Assembly: GCF_031877795.1 (NCBI RefSeq)
Contig: NC_133971.1
Location: forward strand, 6,342,784-6,406,783
Direction: 5' to 3'
Source of the DNA: Strix aluco
Taxonomy: Eukaryota > Chordata > Aves > Strigiformes > Strigidae
DNA: 64,000 nt
The notes below the pieces were generated by a model that saw only the letters and a program-made list of their open reading frames with translations, searched no databases and was not told the DNA's origin. Position 1 is the stretch's first letter, and each line of letters opens with the position of its first letter. Positions 1 through 11,713 of this stretch are shown here, one piece after another. Position numbers and translations under genes: made by a program.

Positions 1-2080
1 CTGAAAAATAGTCAGCTTTAAGTGGTACCCATGAGAATTTCCAAATTCTTTTCAAAAGTGGTCCAAAGCAGCATGAATTGCAATATTCACTTTTGCAGAA
101 AATGCCATCTTTGCATCCATATTGAAAAGGAAAATTCAGAATCTTTGGTACAGTGATACTGAACATTCATTTTTTGAGTTGTTGCCATGGTCTGAGGTCC
201 TAGGAATGATAATCAGCAGCTCTGTGAAGTTGCCCATCATGACACCGCTCCCAGGTAAAAGCAAACACCGTATCCGTTCATCTTATCTGGGTTGGGTTTA
301 AGCAAACAGCTTTCATTCTGCACGCTTTCATGACCAGAAACTAGGGGGAAAAAAAGTATAAACTATGCTTGGAAGAAAGGCAATGCAACATCCTTCATCA
401 CTCTTATAGATATGATCCTGCGTTTACTTATGCTTCCCAAAGACGGTGAATGTGCACGGAATGGTGATCTGCATGTGGAGCTGCTCTTCAGCTGGCACTA
501 ACTGAACATCTCTAAAACCCTCTACGGTATTTACACAGAAACATCACTACCAAGACACGCACATTAGGCCTCCAAATGTGACAGAACAATATGAAATCAC
601 TTTTTTTTTTTTTTTTACTTTTGTCAAGTGCTAATCAAAAAGTATCTCTGGTAACTCACACTGTGCTGTGTGGAGCTTTTTGTTTTTAACACGAGACTCC
701 TGCAATATCACGACTGTCTTCTTAAGCGAAGCTTGTCGTTAACATTATGCTTATTTTGAACCTACATCTTTGCTCAACAATATGACAATATCATGCTAGA
801 ACTTAATACATGGAAGCATTCATACTGCCTCAAAACAATGTTCATCTAGCCCAGCACCTTGCTTAGCAGTATCTAGTAGTGGGGGCCTGAAGGATGAGCG
901 TGAAAAAGTCAGCAAGGAAAAAATGAGTCTTCCACTGATATATTCTCTTGGTATCCAGCAACCAGCAGCTTAGGGACTTCCTCAACCACAGACTGTTTCT
1001 GAGTAAATACTCTGCACCAGACTTTTGGCTACACATCTATCTGCAATTATAAAGCCCCTAAATCTACTGTAGCATTGCATGTGGATTTCTGAGTTTAAAA
1101 AATGGCACAAAATAAACTGAAACAATGGAATTTTATGAGCTAATTCACTTTCATTTCCATTTGTTTCCAATGTATGTACTGAGCTGATACTTTTTCATCA
1201 AAAATTCGGGAGGAAAAAAAAAAAAAATTACCTTAATTTAGTACCCACTCAGGAAGTGCTATGGACTCCCCTAACAATGGACCTGGGAGGGTTTTCCACA
1301 TGCCACTGCTTTCTTTCTTCTTTTACTAATGGATGAGAAAGTGGGAGTAGGTATTTCGCTCATGATGCCATGGGCTTTATACAATATCCAAGCATATTTT
1401 TCATATGTTTTTAGATGCACAGAGATGGAGTATTTCAGCCCCACTCAGCCCATGGTCAGCACAGGAACAGCTCACCACCTCTGTAACTGATAAAACCCCA
1501 TGTTGTGTTGGTAATATTTAACACCGTTCCGTTAGCAAGCCTTAAAATGCCATAACGTGCCAGAATTAATTTTAAGATATACTAGGCAGCTTTAAGACTT
1601 GGTGGCATTTCATTCTCTATTTACCTGCACCTGATTTATAATTGGATATTACAGTGGAAATCCACACAGGTTCACTTTCTGGGACACTTCTGTTGTTTCT
1701 TTTCGTTTACTACCGTCTCATAAAGCAAAAATAGGGCCCCTAAAAGACTCACTGACATAAACCCCACAGCACAGGCATTAGATCAGGGCGCCGGTGGTGT
1801 AAATTAGCTGGAGTCTATCACCTCCCGGCAGCCAGCAGCCAGCCCTGTCTAATTGCCACAGCTTTCCCCAGACATTTCAATTTCTCAGGCTCTCTTCCAG
1901 TGCTATAACCCTTTTCAGCTTTGCAAGTATTTTGACTATTCCGAAGAAGGAATAAAAAAAAAAACCCAAACAAAAAAAACCTGTCGTGCACTGAAAACAA
2001 AATAACAAACAACCCAAAAACCCGTAGAAATAAAACAAACAAACAACCCGAGGCGAGAGCTAGGCAAAGAAAATAACGGC
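1..2080. other. Upstream non-coding AT-rich sequence
   Basis: No coding exon, RNA gene or recognisable mobile element was seen here. All open frames are short and look random. Homopolymer runs occur at 601-617 (17 T) and 1214-1227 (14 A), and an A/C-rich stretch leads into the CpG island at about 1951-2050. AACAATGG, a good SOX-type motif, occurs at 1121-1128 and 1273-1280. This could be distal regulatory DNA for HAPLN1, but that is inference only. Confidence 0.6.
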
Positions 2081-2084
2081 AGTG

Positions 2085-2900
2085 GAAAAACTCGGCGAAC
2101 GCCCGTTTCGGGTCACTTTCGCAGCGTTGCCGGGAGCGGGGGAGCCGCGGGGACCCGCGTGTCTCCCCTCACGGTCCGCGAAGGGGGCGGCGGCGCCGAG
2201 CTGGGGGCCACCATCCCCAAGGCCGTCCCTCCCCCCGCCAGCCTCCCCGGGCAGCCACGCCACCGTGGGGCGGGACGGAGGGGGAGAAACCGCCGGGCGA
2301 CGGGCCCCGAATCGGGCGAAGGGGGGAGAGGGCGCCCCCACCGCCCCAGCAGCTCCCTCCGCGCCGTCTCAGCCCGACCGTAGCGCACCGTACGCCGCCG
2401 CGCTATGGTCCCAGCGCACCCGTGTCCCTCCGCGCTACGGCCCCGGGGTGCGGCCCGGGCGGGAAGGCGATGGCCCGCCCCGGGGCCCCCGCGTCCCGCC
2501 GGCCTCCGCCCGCCCCTCGGCCCGCCGCCGCCGCCGCCGCCGGAGGTGTGTTTTCGCACCGTGCCCCATCAAAGCCCCCTCTGTTATTGAAATATGAGGC
2601 CGCTTCCTCCCCGGCAGAGGCCGCTGGCGGGGATCGGCGGGGCGGGACGGTCACCCGCCGCCGTGAAGAAACGTCTCTTTGTTCGGGCGGGAGGGGCCGG
2701 GCTGGCCCCGCCTCAGGCCGGGGCACCCCCCGCCCGCGTCCCTGAGGCGCCCCCTCCGCTCTGACCCCGGGCCCGAGGGGGGTGGGCGGCCGCGGCCCCA
2801 CGCCGGGGTGCCCCAGCACGGAGGGAGCGCGGGTGCCGCCTCGGGACGGGAGCGGGAGCGGGACCGGGGCCGGGGCGGGGCGGGGGGGGCGACTTGTCAC
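2085..2900. promoter_or_regulatory. CpG island, probable promoter region
   Basis: Base composition changes sharply from AT-rich to very GC-rich at about 2085 and back again at about 2900. CpG is not depleted: the 60 bases at 2281-2340 alone hold eight CpG dinucleotides, against almost none in neighbouring DNA. Sp1-type GC boxes (GGGGCGGG) lie at 2267-2274, 2639-2646 and 2872-2880. No TATA box stands out. Vertebrate islands like this usually mark promoters. The island lies about 1.9-2.7 kb upstream of the candidate HAPLN1 leader exon, so it may drive HAPLN1, an alternative first exon, or a divergent non-coding transcript. The long open frames on both strands here reflect the rarity of stop codons in GC-rich sequence and are not called as genes. 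Confidence 0.8.
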
Positions 2901-3050
2901 CCGGCATGGCTGGCGGGTGGCCACCTGTGCCCAGTTATTTTACATCGGAGGAATGCATTGCCCCTCTTTTATCCCTTTTAATAATAGCCACGAACCAGTA
3001 CCCTGGTATTTCTAGTCAGAGTCCTCTTCATTTGTTTGTTTTTTTCTGGT

Positions 3051-3079
3051 TTGTTGTTGTTGTTGTTGTTGTTGTTGTT
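3051..3079. repeat. (TTG)n microsatellite
   Basis: About nine uninterrupted TTG units just downstream of the CpG island, flanked by T-rich sequence. Confidence 0.95.
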
Positions 3080-4342
3080 TTTCTCCCAGTGGGATCTGCT
3101 GTGAAGTAGCTGATGAGACACAGCAGTGGCTGACCCCTGCTTGGTGGCTCTGGTAAAACCGATGTCTTCGGATGTGCTTTTGCACCAGGATGTGTTAGGC
3201 TCTGGCATTTCCTGATCAAGTAGGATTGATGAGCTGCAGCCTCTTTTGATGGTGCAGGCTGAGAGTTTGACACCCACAATGATAAAAGCTTAGCAGGGTC
3301 CAGGCTGAAAAATGATGTTGGAGAGTTGCAGTGGATGTGACACAGTTGCATTCTTCTGCTTAGTACTGAAGAAGGGGGGTAAAAAAGGGGTGAAATGAAT
3401 CCGCAAAACCAAGTTGCCTGGGTTACCTGCGTCTTCTAATCTAGCAAAATTTAGAGGTTGAAGATTCAGACATATATTTCCTACTGTTATTGGGAGATCA
3501 GGCATCAAGGACTTTATTTTTTTCAAGTGGAGGATGACCAACACCACCTTTCAATTCAAATAACATTATTTGGGCCCCAGTTTGCCAACCTGTATATATC
3601 ATTAAGGCTTGGCTTTGTTTTTTCTATCTTTTTTATTGTTTCTTCTGTTATTGTTTCATTTGGGACTTTGTTTTTGTTTGTTAATTTTTAAATAACAGGC
3701 ACATTTACAGATAAAACAATGGCAGCACCTTCTGTCTGCAGTTCTAAGAGGTGAGGTTTAATGTGTATGCTTCTCATGCCATGGGATTTAGGGGTTAAAG
3801 CCACATGTTGCATGGATTTTAGCAGACTCCTTCGGGGTTGTGTGCCTCCTGATGTAAAATGCACCATAATCCAGAGATTTTTGATGCTGGAGGAGCACTC
3901 TGGGCTGAGGTGGCGTTTAGAAATTGCGTAAAGACTTGGGGCCAACAGTTGCCTGATTAGGGTTTTGTGATGCCAGTGCCATGAGCAAGGCATGTTCTGT
4001 ATTTGGGGTGTAATAGGAGAAACTGGGCTTGTTTCCTGGATTAATAATTCAATTGGAAGTTGGGGGTAAAACAAAAACACAACAGGATCCTGTTAGGTCC
4101 AGCTGTTTCCAGCCCAGTACACACCCCCTGCCTTTCCTGCATCACTTTCTCCCCCATCTGAAACCACGTTCCCACCCTCAGAGTTAATGGTAGGGTGGGG
4201 GGGTAAATAAGGAGCGGGGGCTGGGAGCAAGCAAAGGCAAGTGGTCAGAAGTATCATGTTTCTCAGGGTGTCACACACCCTAAATCCCTAAATTCAATGA
4301 TCCCTTCACGAGGAACACTACCAACTTCTTTTTTTTACCCCC

Positions 4343-4367
4343 TTTTTTTTTTTTTTTTTTTTTTTTT
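4343..4367. repeat. Poly-T tract (25 T) followed by AG
   Basis: Twenty-five consecutive T residues, then AG at 4368-4369 and CCCCGTG. It is a simple homopolymer, but in the + direction it also has the form of a strong 3' splice site. Either a retroposon tail in antisense or simple slippage could have made it. Confidence 0.9.
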
Positions 4368-4689
4368 AGCCCCGTGTAGTTTTTAGCTCGGGACTTGTGT
4401 GTGTTGCGAGAGACTTTTTTAGGTGCGGATCTGGGAGGGCTGGACCTAAGGGGCAAGGACAGGGACCTGGAGGGACAGGGCAGTGTGCTGGGGCTGGGAC
4501 GGGGTGGGTGAGTGTGGGTGTGTGTGAGAGAGAAACCGCGTGTGTGGGTTTATTTTTTCCTCTCATTCCTGGGGTCTGAATGGAAAGCACGTTGAGCTGT
4601 AATTAAGACATCTTGGAGGCGTACTTAACTCATGACGTGTTGCTTTTCTTTTCCTCTCGGTGAGAAAGTGGCTCTCTCTTCCCTGAATC

Positions 4690-4857
4690 AGGTCCTCTGC
4701 CACCCAGAGCCACAAAGAGACATTCGGGACATAGGCACACACACACACACACACTGACTTAAGGTGAGCACCAAAAACTTCCTCCGCACTTCGCTGTCCT
4801 CTGTTTCAAACTGCTGGAGAGTACTGAGAGCATCTCAACTCGGGAGCTCTTCGCAAG
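4690..4857 (+). other. HAPLN1: Candidate HAPLN1 5' non-coding exon (exon 1), start unknown
   Basis: Link protein genes have an untranslated first exon far upstream of the signal-peptide exon. The right end is set by a donor CAAG/GTAAAA at 4857/4858. A second, stronger donor AAG/GTGAGC lies at 4763/4764. A leader ending at either site would splice to the acceptor at 36548/36549, giving an intron of about 32 kb; large first introns are known for link protein genes. The left boundary given here is arbitrary because no TATA box or initiator fixes the start. Short upstream open frames would be included if transcription starts earlier (4580-4606 and 4632-4757). The exon is inferred from splice signals and position, not from protein similarity. 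It could be wrong, with the true first exon in the CpG island. Confidence 0.45.
4736..4754. repeat. (CA)n microsatellite
   Basis: About nine CA dinucleotides directly upstream of the first of two candidate splice donors. If the leader exon begins upstream of it, this repeat would be transcribed in the HAPLN1 5' UTR. Confidence 0.9.
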
Positions 4858-6879
4858 GTAAAAAAAAAAAACAATCAAACTTTTGGGAAAGGTTTTTACT
4901 CCTTTATTTTTCTAAGTCGGATGGGGAACCTGTAAGCAGTGCCTGTGGCATCAGCTCCAGGACTGCACTGAAGGGATTTTCAAGCGATCTAATTTGGCAG
5001 CCGAGGCGGGGGGTGAGGGCGAAAGACGGATTGAAACTGGCTAACTTCAATGTGTTTGACTTTTAAGTGTTCTGTGTTACCAACGGAGAGATCATATTGC
5101 AACTGCAGATTCCGCCTGAAAGACAAAAGTTGTATACTTCTGCTCTGTGGCTTCCTCCTACGGGATTATACATTTCACAGAGATTTGTCTTTCTTGAGGG
5201 ATTTCTCCATCCAGTCAGATGCTTTAGAAGTTTTTAGGACATAGGAAAAGGAGGACGGTAGACTGAGCAAGAATTTCAAGGGCTGGAAGTAGACTTGCAT
5301 AAAGTACTGTCCATCCACTTAGAAGGAAAAAGATTTTGATAAGATGTAATAAATTACATACTGATGTCATTTTTGGCTATTTATTGTCAGAGAAAGCCTG
5401 AATAACATTTGGCACAGGTTTCTGTATTGTCTCCACTCACCAAGAAAGTTAGGATGCCACAGCATTTTGAATGTGTAGCTGCACATTAGCTGATCCATGG
5501 CTGTGATAACTATCATTTTACTGGCTGTTTATTTCGGGTTTGGAGGTCAAATACATATGAAGGTGTCATTCAAAATGTTTTTTCACGGCAAAACTACTTG
5601 TGTGGTAGGTTTAGATATAAAGAGTTGGAAAACTTTTGCATATTTGAATTAAGGAGGTTTATTGCTATTTGTATATCATTAGAAAGGGGATTCATTACTG
5701 CTAGGATCTTTCAGAGCAGAAAATGTTGCCATATATGTTGCCATGTGATGTCATGTAACTGATAAAACACTTTCTAGAGACTCTGGGAACCTGGCAATGT
5801 GTACAAGAGAATTGTGTAGATTGTTAACAGCGATGAGTTTGTATTAATGGCTAGCAAGACTGTTTTAATGCCTAAATGTGGAAAGAAGCAATCTGGAAAG
5901 ATTGCTATTGTTAGGAATATGTATGATGTGGTAGTTGAAAACATAGGTGCAGTGAGGCTGTGTAACTATGGATACACACCCGCTTAATAAACTTCTAGAG
6001 GCAGGGTATTTTCAGCACGTGGAAAAATGTATCATAAACAGGTAAATTATTATCAGCTCCAGTGGAGGGGGAACCAGGAGTCAGCATTCTCATGCCAAGG
6101 CGTGTCATGCAGAATACCAGATCCTCGTGCTGCAGAGAGACAGCTCATGCTTCCTTGTTTTTTCATATCTAATGGAGGCAGAGCTTCAACTCCCGTAAAG
6201 CATAGCTATGTGGAGTTGCTCTGAATGCATTGCCTGAGACTCTAACCCGTAGATACTTACCTGTATTACATTTAGTGACAAAGGGAAAGGGAAGAAGGAA
6301 GAATGCAGGAAGAAAGAAGGAAAAAAAGGTTAATTTGTGATACCTTTCAACATAACAGTTAAAGCAAAATGGGAAAACTGACTTTGTAGAGAGCAGCTTT
6401 TTCAAGTTAGATAAAAAAAGGGCAGTGTAATAATCAAGATACTGCTGGTCTGCACTGAAATTGTGCCAGAAGGCCTGTCTTCCTAATAAGATTCCTGAAT
6501 GTATAAGCATATTCTAATAAGAAGGAGAAAACCTGTTGCATTATGAAGTATTATCCACAGCAGTGTCCTCTTTAGAGACATGACTGACAGTGTAATTCAC
6601 AGCAAAGCATCCTTTCATTATAAACCTAGTGGGTTCAGTTTCCTCTCATTTTCAGTTAGCATGGTTAAAAATACTAGCAGCTGCTAAAAAACCCCTGAGT
6701 AGTACAAAGGGTTGGGGCTGGGGAGGGAGAGGTTTCAGAAAAGGATGGAGGGTTTCTGTGGCATGCTGCAGTGCATCTTTGTTTTTACAGTTTGTGTAAG
6801 GATAAGAAGAGCATTTTCTACTGCAGGTCCCCAGTCTCTCTGATTTTATGCTGAAATGTGACTAAAAGAAATGTTTTTG

Positions 6880-7045
6880 TCCAGTATTGGTCGCAGTCTG
6901 GAGCCAAAAGAACTGTTATCGATACTCAGTTAATCAAGTCACTTAACCTCCTTTCCCCTCAGTAAAAGTCTGGAAATAATATTGACCAACCTTTAAAAAG
7001 TGTTTTGAGATCTTCGAGTGAAGAGTGACTTTGCAATTGCTTATA
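6880..7045 (+). mobile_element. MIR-like (CORE) SINE remnant
   Basis: The stretch contains diverged but colinear pieces of the MIR core. CAAGTCACTTAACCTCCTTT at about 6935-6954 is followed by the CTCAGT...AAAAGTCTGGAAATAAT segment and the GTTTTGAGATCTTCG portion near 7002-7018. These correspond to the conserved middle and tail of tetrapod MIR elements. The match was recognised by eye; subfamily and exact ends are uncertain. Confidence 0.65.
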
Positions 7046-9645
7046 TTTAAATATATTCAAAGTTTTCCAATCCACTGCGAGGATTAAAGTGAGAACTGAA
7101 ATGAGTATTTTCTGCTTTTCATTTGCCTTTTCATTGAAGCGGTAGTTAAACTATCCTTGGAAGTTGAAATACTTTGCATTTCTGTTTCATTGTAAACCTG
7201 ACAGTGTGTTTCATTACTTAAAACTCTCTGAAAATGAAGTTTTGGAAAAAAAAGATTTTCATATGACAGGCTGCTTCTGTTGCTTGTGAGGAAGTATTAG
7301 ACATTCTGTCTCCACTGTTAGTAACTGTAGCGTACAGTACTGCTCTTGAAAAGGTAGCTTGTAACTTGTAGGTAACAAAATGTTCTTTGGGGTAAAAAAA
7401 AAAGTCTGAATATACTTAGGATTTCAATCAATGGTGTTTAAGGAGGATTAGAGGAAACAGCTGGCTAAACAAATATTAGGTGTAGAGTGGATGCAGTGGT
7501 ATAAATTAATAATGCAGTTCTTTATCTGCTGTATGAATGGGAGGTTTTGTGGAGATAAGACGACCTAAACATGGTCACTGTATGCCACCTAGTGGATAAT
7601 TCAAAGAGTCTTTCAAAAGATTTTTCTTTTATTCAGAGCATCTGTAACTAATCCAGGTGCAATTTATCTGTAAGTAGTTAGTTTTATTCGGTTTTACCAT
7701 TAAAAATGATCGGTTAGCTTTTTTTTTTTTTTCCCCATAGATTTTTAGGGGAGGTTCTTTCTGCTTTTTAAGTACTTATTAGATCTGACAAAAGTCAGTT
7801 CAGCTTTTATTTAACATAATTTGCCACTAATATCTATTTCCAAAGACATTAAATCATTCAGTAACAACTAGTCACAAATTAACACTTATTTTGACACACT
7901 GAGCTGTCACCGTAAAAGTGAAGAGATTTCTGTACAAATATTGTGGCAGGAGAAGCTATGCTCAGCAGTAAGGATTTCAAAGCTCCTTCCAAAACTCCTT
8001 TAACACGTAGGATGTGCTTTTGTTAAACCCCCTTTTGTCTTGTCCCTGAACATTTTGTCAATGATAGGTATAGACAAAGAAAATGTCAAATTATTTCTGA
8101 TGGCTAATAAAAGGTCATAAACCCTCTCCATCTTCTTTTTCTGTGCATGTCATTTATCTCTGCCTTCCTCAGACCTCACACATGCTTATTGCTTGGACTG
8201 TCCTTTCTCTTTATTAGGGAAAAGAAAATTGTTTTCTGGTCCACTGGATTGTTTATTCAGTAGTAGATGTTCAGGTGCTATCAATTCTTATAACTCTAAA
8301 GGATCCCATGAAATGACAAGGTTTCAAGGCATCCATCAGTCTGGATATACTTTGTGACTGTTTTTATGCTATGTGACCAGTTTACATGCTTCCACTTCCT
8401 AAGTTTTTTTGAAATTTCACCATCATCATAGTTTCCACTGCGGTCATCTCCTAAGCACCTAAACCAAGTGATGAATCTATGGCTCTGAAAGTACATTTCT
8501 CAAGTAAGTGCTGCAATGGCTACTGGAGCAAAGAAGTATTAAAATACTCGGCAAACGGAAGCCCCCTGTGCTTCGCTTCCTTCTGACTTTCATCACTGTC
8601 TGAACAGTAAATCAAATGGCAACATCGCACTTAGAAGAACAAACAATTTCCATGTCCTTCTCATTCACTTAGCTTCTCAAACACATGTCTTTGTTCCCTA
8701 TTAATGACTACAGCAGAATGGAAATCTTGAACGTGATCAATAGCTCTGAAAACAAACATTTAAAACATGCATTGAGAAGTCACAGAGTGGTAATCTGCAC
8801 CGACTACTTCAAAAAGTTTTCTCAAGAGTTATATGAAATTTTACCATAGGAGGTTGTTAACATGATGCATGGCTAAAGTGAGAAGGAAATCTGCCTTTCC
8901 ATTAATCAGGCAAAGTTTACAAATGAAAGTCTAGGAAGGTAAAATATCAGAGCAGCAAGTGGACTAATTGATTTGATGCTATGCTTCACGGGTGGCTACC
9001 TTTCTTTTTAGCTCTGCCTGGCCTGGTACTGTGAATCACAAGAGCTACTAACGGAATCAGACCCAAACTGTAGTAATGAGAGTCTTTGCAAGGCCGCAGA
9101 GTCTCTCCTGGGACAAAGCTTTCCACTAGTGTCACTGGACACACAGAGTCAATGCCATTTCCTAGAGCAGGGGCACATCAGATATTATGGCAGAATCTAC
9201 ATCGTTAATTGTCTGGCATAATAGAAATAAAATCATGAGACCGGAAGAATGTCTCTGGATATATGCCTCTTGCTTCAAAAAATGTCATCTTGGCATTTGT
9301 CTAACAGCAGAAGACCATTATCTTGAGACAGCTTTCCATTAATAATATCACCTAATTACTTTAAATGCTTGCAGCCTACAAGGAACATATGGGCAATGGA
9401 GATGGGTTAGATTAGAAATGTGTTTGGCAGAAGTCTAGGTAGTAGAAAACAAATCTTTCAGACTACTCCAGGGGAAAAAAAAAACCAAAGGAAAAGTTAC
9501 TTAAGAGATAGTTCAAACTTGGGTCTGATCACTTTTAGTCTGTATTTCTGCAAGTGGATGTATTAAGTTCGGGTTTGTTTGGGTTTTTTTGTTATGTCAT
9601 ATCACTACTTATGTCATGGTACCTGGTAACATCATCTAAAGTGTA

Positions 9646-10232
9646 TCACAGAATCACAGAATCATCTAGGTTGGAAGGGACCTTGAAGATCATCTAGTCC
9701 AACCGTTAACCTAGCACTGACAGATCCCAACTCCACCAGATCCCTCAGCGCTGGGTCAACCCGACTCTTGAACACCTCCAGGGATGGGGACTCCACCACC
9801 TCCCTGGGCAGCCCATTCCAACGCCCAACAACCTGTTCTGTAAAAAAATGCTTCCTAATATCCAGTCTAAACCTTCCCTGGTGCAGCTTGAGGCCATTCC
9901 CTCTTGTCCTATCGTTTGTTACTTGGTTAAAGAGACTCATCCCCCCTCTCTGCAACCTCCTTTCAGGTAGTTGTTCTCCAGACTAAACAACCCCAGTTCC
10001 CTCAGCCGCTCCTCATATGACATGTGCTCCAGACCCTTCACCAGCTTCGTTGCCCTTCTCTGGACATGCTCCAGTCATTCAATGTCCTTTTTGTAGTGAG
10101 GGGCCCAAAACTGAACACAGTCATCGAGGTGCGGCCTCACCAGTGCTGAGTACAGGGGTAAGATCCCTTCCCTGTCCCTGCTGGCCACGCTATTTCTGAA
10201 GCAAGCCAGGATACCATTGGCCTTCTTGGCAA
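9646..10232 (-). mobile_element. CR1 LINE, 5'-truncated, antisense to HAPLN1
   Basis: The left end carries the short direct repeats TCACAGAATCACAGAATCA, the reverse complement of the CR1 3'-terminal octamer repeats. The segment continues with the typical inverted CR1 tail (GGTTGGAAGGGACCTTGAAG...CTAGTCCAACC). It then enters the C-terminal part of the CR1 ORF2 and stops near the inverted CCATTGGCCTTCTTGGC segment. The 5' part is missing, as usual for CR1. This is the least diverged CR1 in the window, so probably one of the younger ones. It supports an avian (sauropsid) source. Confidence 0.93.
9662..9955 (-). pseudogene. CR1 ORF2 C-terminal fragment
   Basis: On the minus strand an open frame of 97 codons encodes the end of the CR1 ORF2 polyprotein, downstream of its reverse transcriptase domain. 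Recognisable motifs are [28 protein letters not shown] and [12 protein letters not shown], all typical of the conserved CR1 C-terminus. There is no endonuclease or reverse transcriptase domain, because the copy is 5'-truncated. The methionine that opens the frame is incidental. It is a dead retrotransposon fragment, not a host gene. Confidence 0.85.
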
Positions 10233-10350
10233 GTATTAGCGCATTATACCATGATATATGCCAACACTTATTGTGACTGACATTTCTTTAGATTCAGAAT
10301 TCCTTACAGTAATGTCTATATACAGAGAAGAGACAGTCTGTGCATCTGTC

Positions 10351-10396
10351 TGTATGTATATGTATGTATGTATATAAATATATGTATATATGTATG
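10351..10396. repeat. (TGTA)n/(TA)n compound microsatellite
   Basis: Tandem TGTATGTA units grading into TATATGTATATA. It lies about 120 bases right of the CR1 copy. Confidence 0.9.
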
Positions 10397-11606
10397 CTCC
10401 ACATGCCCTGTTAGAATGTGTAATTTATTTTTTGGAGTCTGGTGATTGAAAAATTGAATGTGTAAAACGACACGCTGCTGTTGATTTGTAGTTTTTAGCA
10501 TACAGACTATTGCAGTCCATTGTTTTAAATGTGGTGATTCATTGTTCTGCTAGTTAGTGGCTATCACTGCTTGGCACTTGCATTTTGGAAGATCATATAC
10601 ACAAAAGACATGGTTCAGTACCACTGTGCTGTGAGATTCTGATCCAGCAAAACAATATATAAACATCTTTACTTACATTAGTAATTCAGTGAAATCAATA
10701 GAAATTCAGACAGGGCTCAGTGAATAAAACTATTCATCTGTTTGCAGAATGGCATCCATAATATCATACATGGCTGATCAAAAAGCAGTACATAAAGCTC
10801 CTACCCTGCAAATTTGTTTAGTTTTATAGACATAAGTACCTCAGTGATGTCAATAAAGCGTTAAGTAAAACCGTGCATGTTGGCTAAGAGTAGAAGAATC
10901 AAGACCTGCACCTATTTAATCTGCTTAATGTAGGAAAAAAACTTTAACTGCTAAAACAACTTCCCAAACTCACCAATTGGAACAGAGTAACTACTCATCT
11001 AAAATATATATTAATATTTGAGAAAATACATGCTACACCCCAAAATATCTATGCAGTGGTTGTTTTTTTCCATAAACATATTTACAAGCAAAAGAAAAGC
11101 CCAGCCCTGAGTCACATACAAAAATACTGTCTAGAAATGGGAAAAGTACATTGCAAATTTTCCTGTTTTGTAATAGTTGTGAAAACATTATAGTGTTGGG
11201 CCCAACCAAGAGATTTATAAGAACCATATCAGAGAAGAATAATGTTACAGTAGGTGCAGTAGTTCTTGTAGTGAAATGTCAATGATACATGGGTGTTGCA
11301 ACTACAGTAGACCATAATGGTGCTGACACATTCTGATACATGCTGCTTATTGTCTAAGGTAATTTACTCCCATTTTTGAACACCTGAGATGCTGTGCATG
11401 CAGTAGTGAAGCTCTGTGTTTTTAATTTCATGCATAATCTAAAAGATTAATGAGCACATTGTTATTTTCAGATAAACTATGTTTCCAGATTTCCAAATGT
11501 CTGAAACAAAATGTCAAGTTTGGCTGAGTCTTTGTAACTTGTTTCTTTAATACCTTTGATTATATACATTTAAAATAAGTGTACAAAGTGTGATTCAGCG
11601 TTTATC

Positions 11607-11622
11607 GCAGGCAGGCAGGCAG
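11607..11622. repeat. (GCAG)4 microsatellite
   Basis: Four perfect GCAG units in otherwise AT-rich sequence. Confidence 0.9.
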
Positions 11623-11713
11623 ATTTTGTTGTTTGGTTTTTTTGTCCAGATGTTGCTGTATTTATTCACTGATTAGTTTGATTAAAACACATTTTCACTG
11701 GTGTACTGAAAGA

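Larger units (their letters stand above)
2901..4689. other. Non-coding region between CpG island and candidate leader exon
   Basis: No gene was recognised. The stretch contains a TTG microsatellite, a 25-base T tract, a SOX-type motif AACAATGG at 3715-3722, and a G-rich segment at about 4430-4530. A CRE-like core (TGACGT) sits at 4633-4638. If HAPLN1 transcription starts near 4600-4700, the last few hundred bases here would be its proximal promoter. No TATA box is evident. Confidence 0.5.

Noticed and set aside
2060..2924. Several overlapping long open frames on both strands in the GC-rich block
   Set aside because: They overlap on all frames, are rich in Pro, Arg, Gly and Ala, and have no domain. 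GC-rich DNA has few stop codons, so a CpG island explains them.
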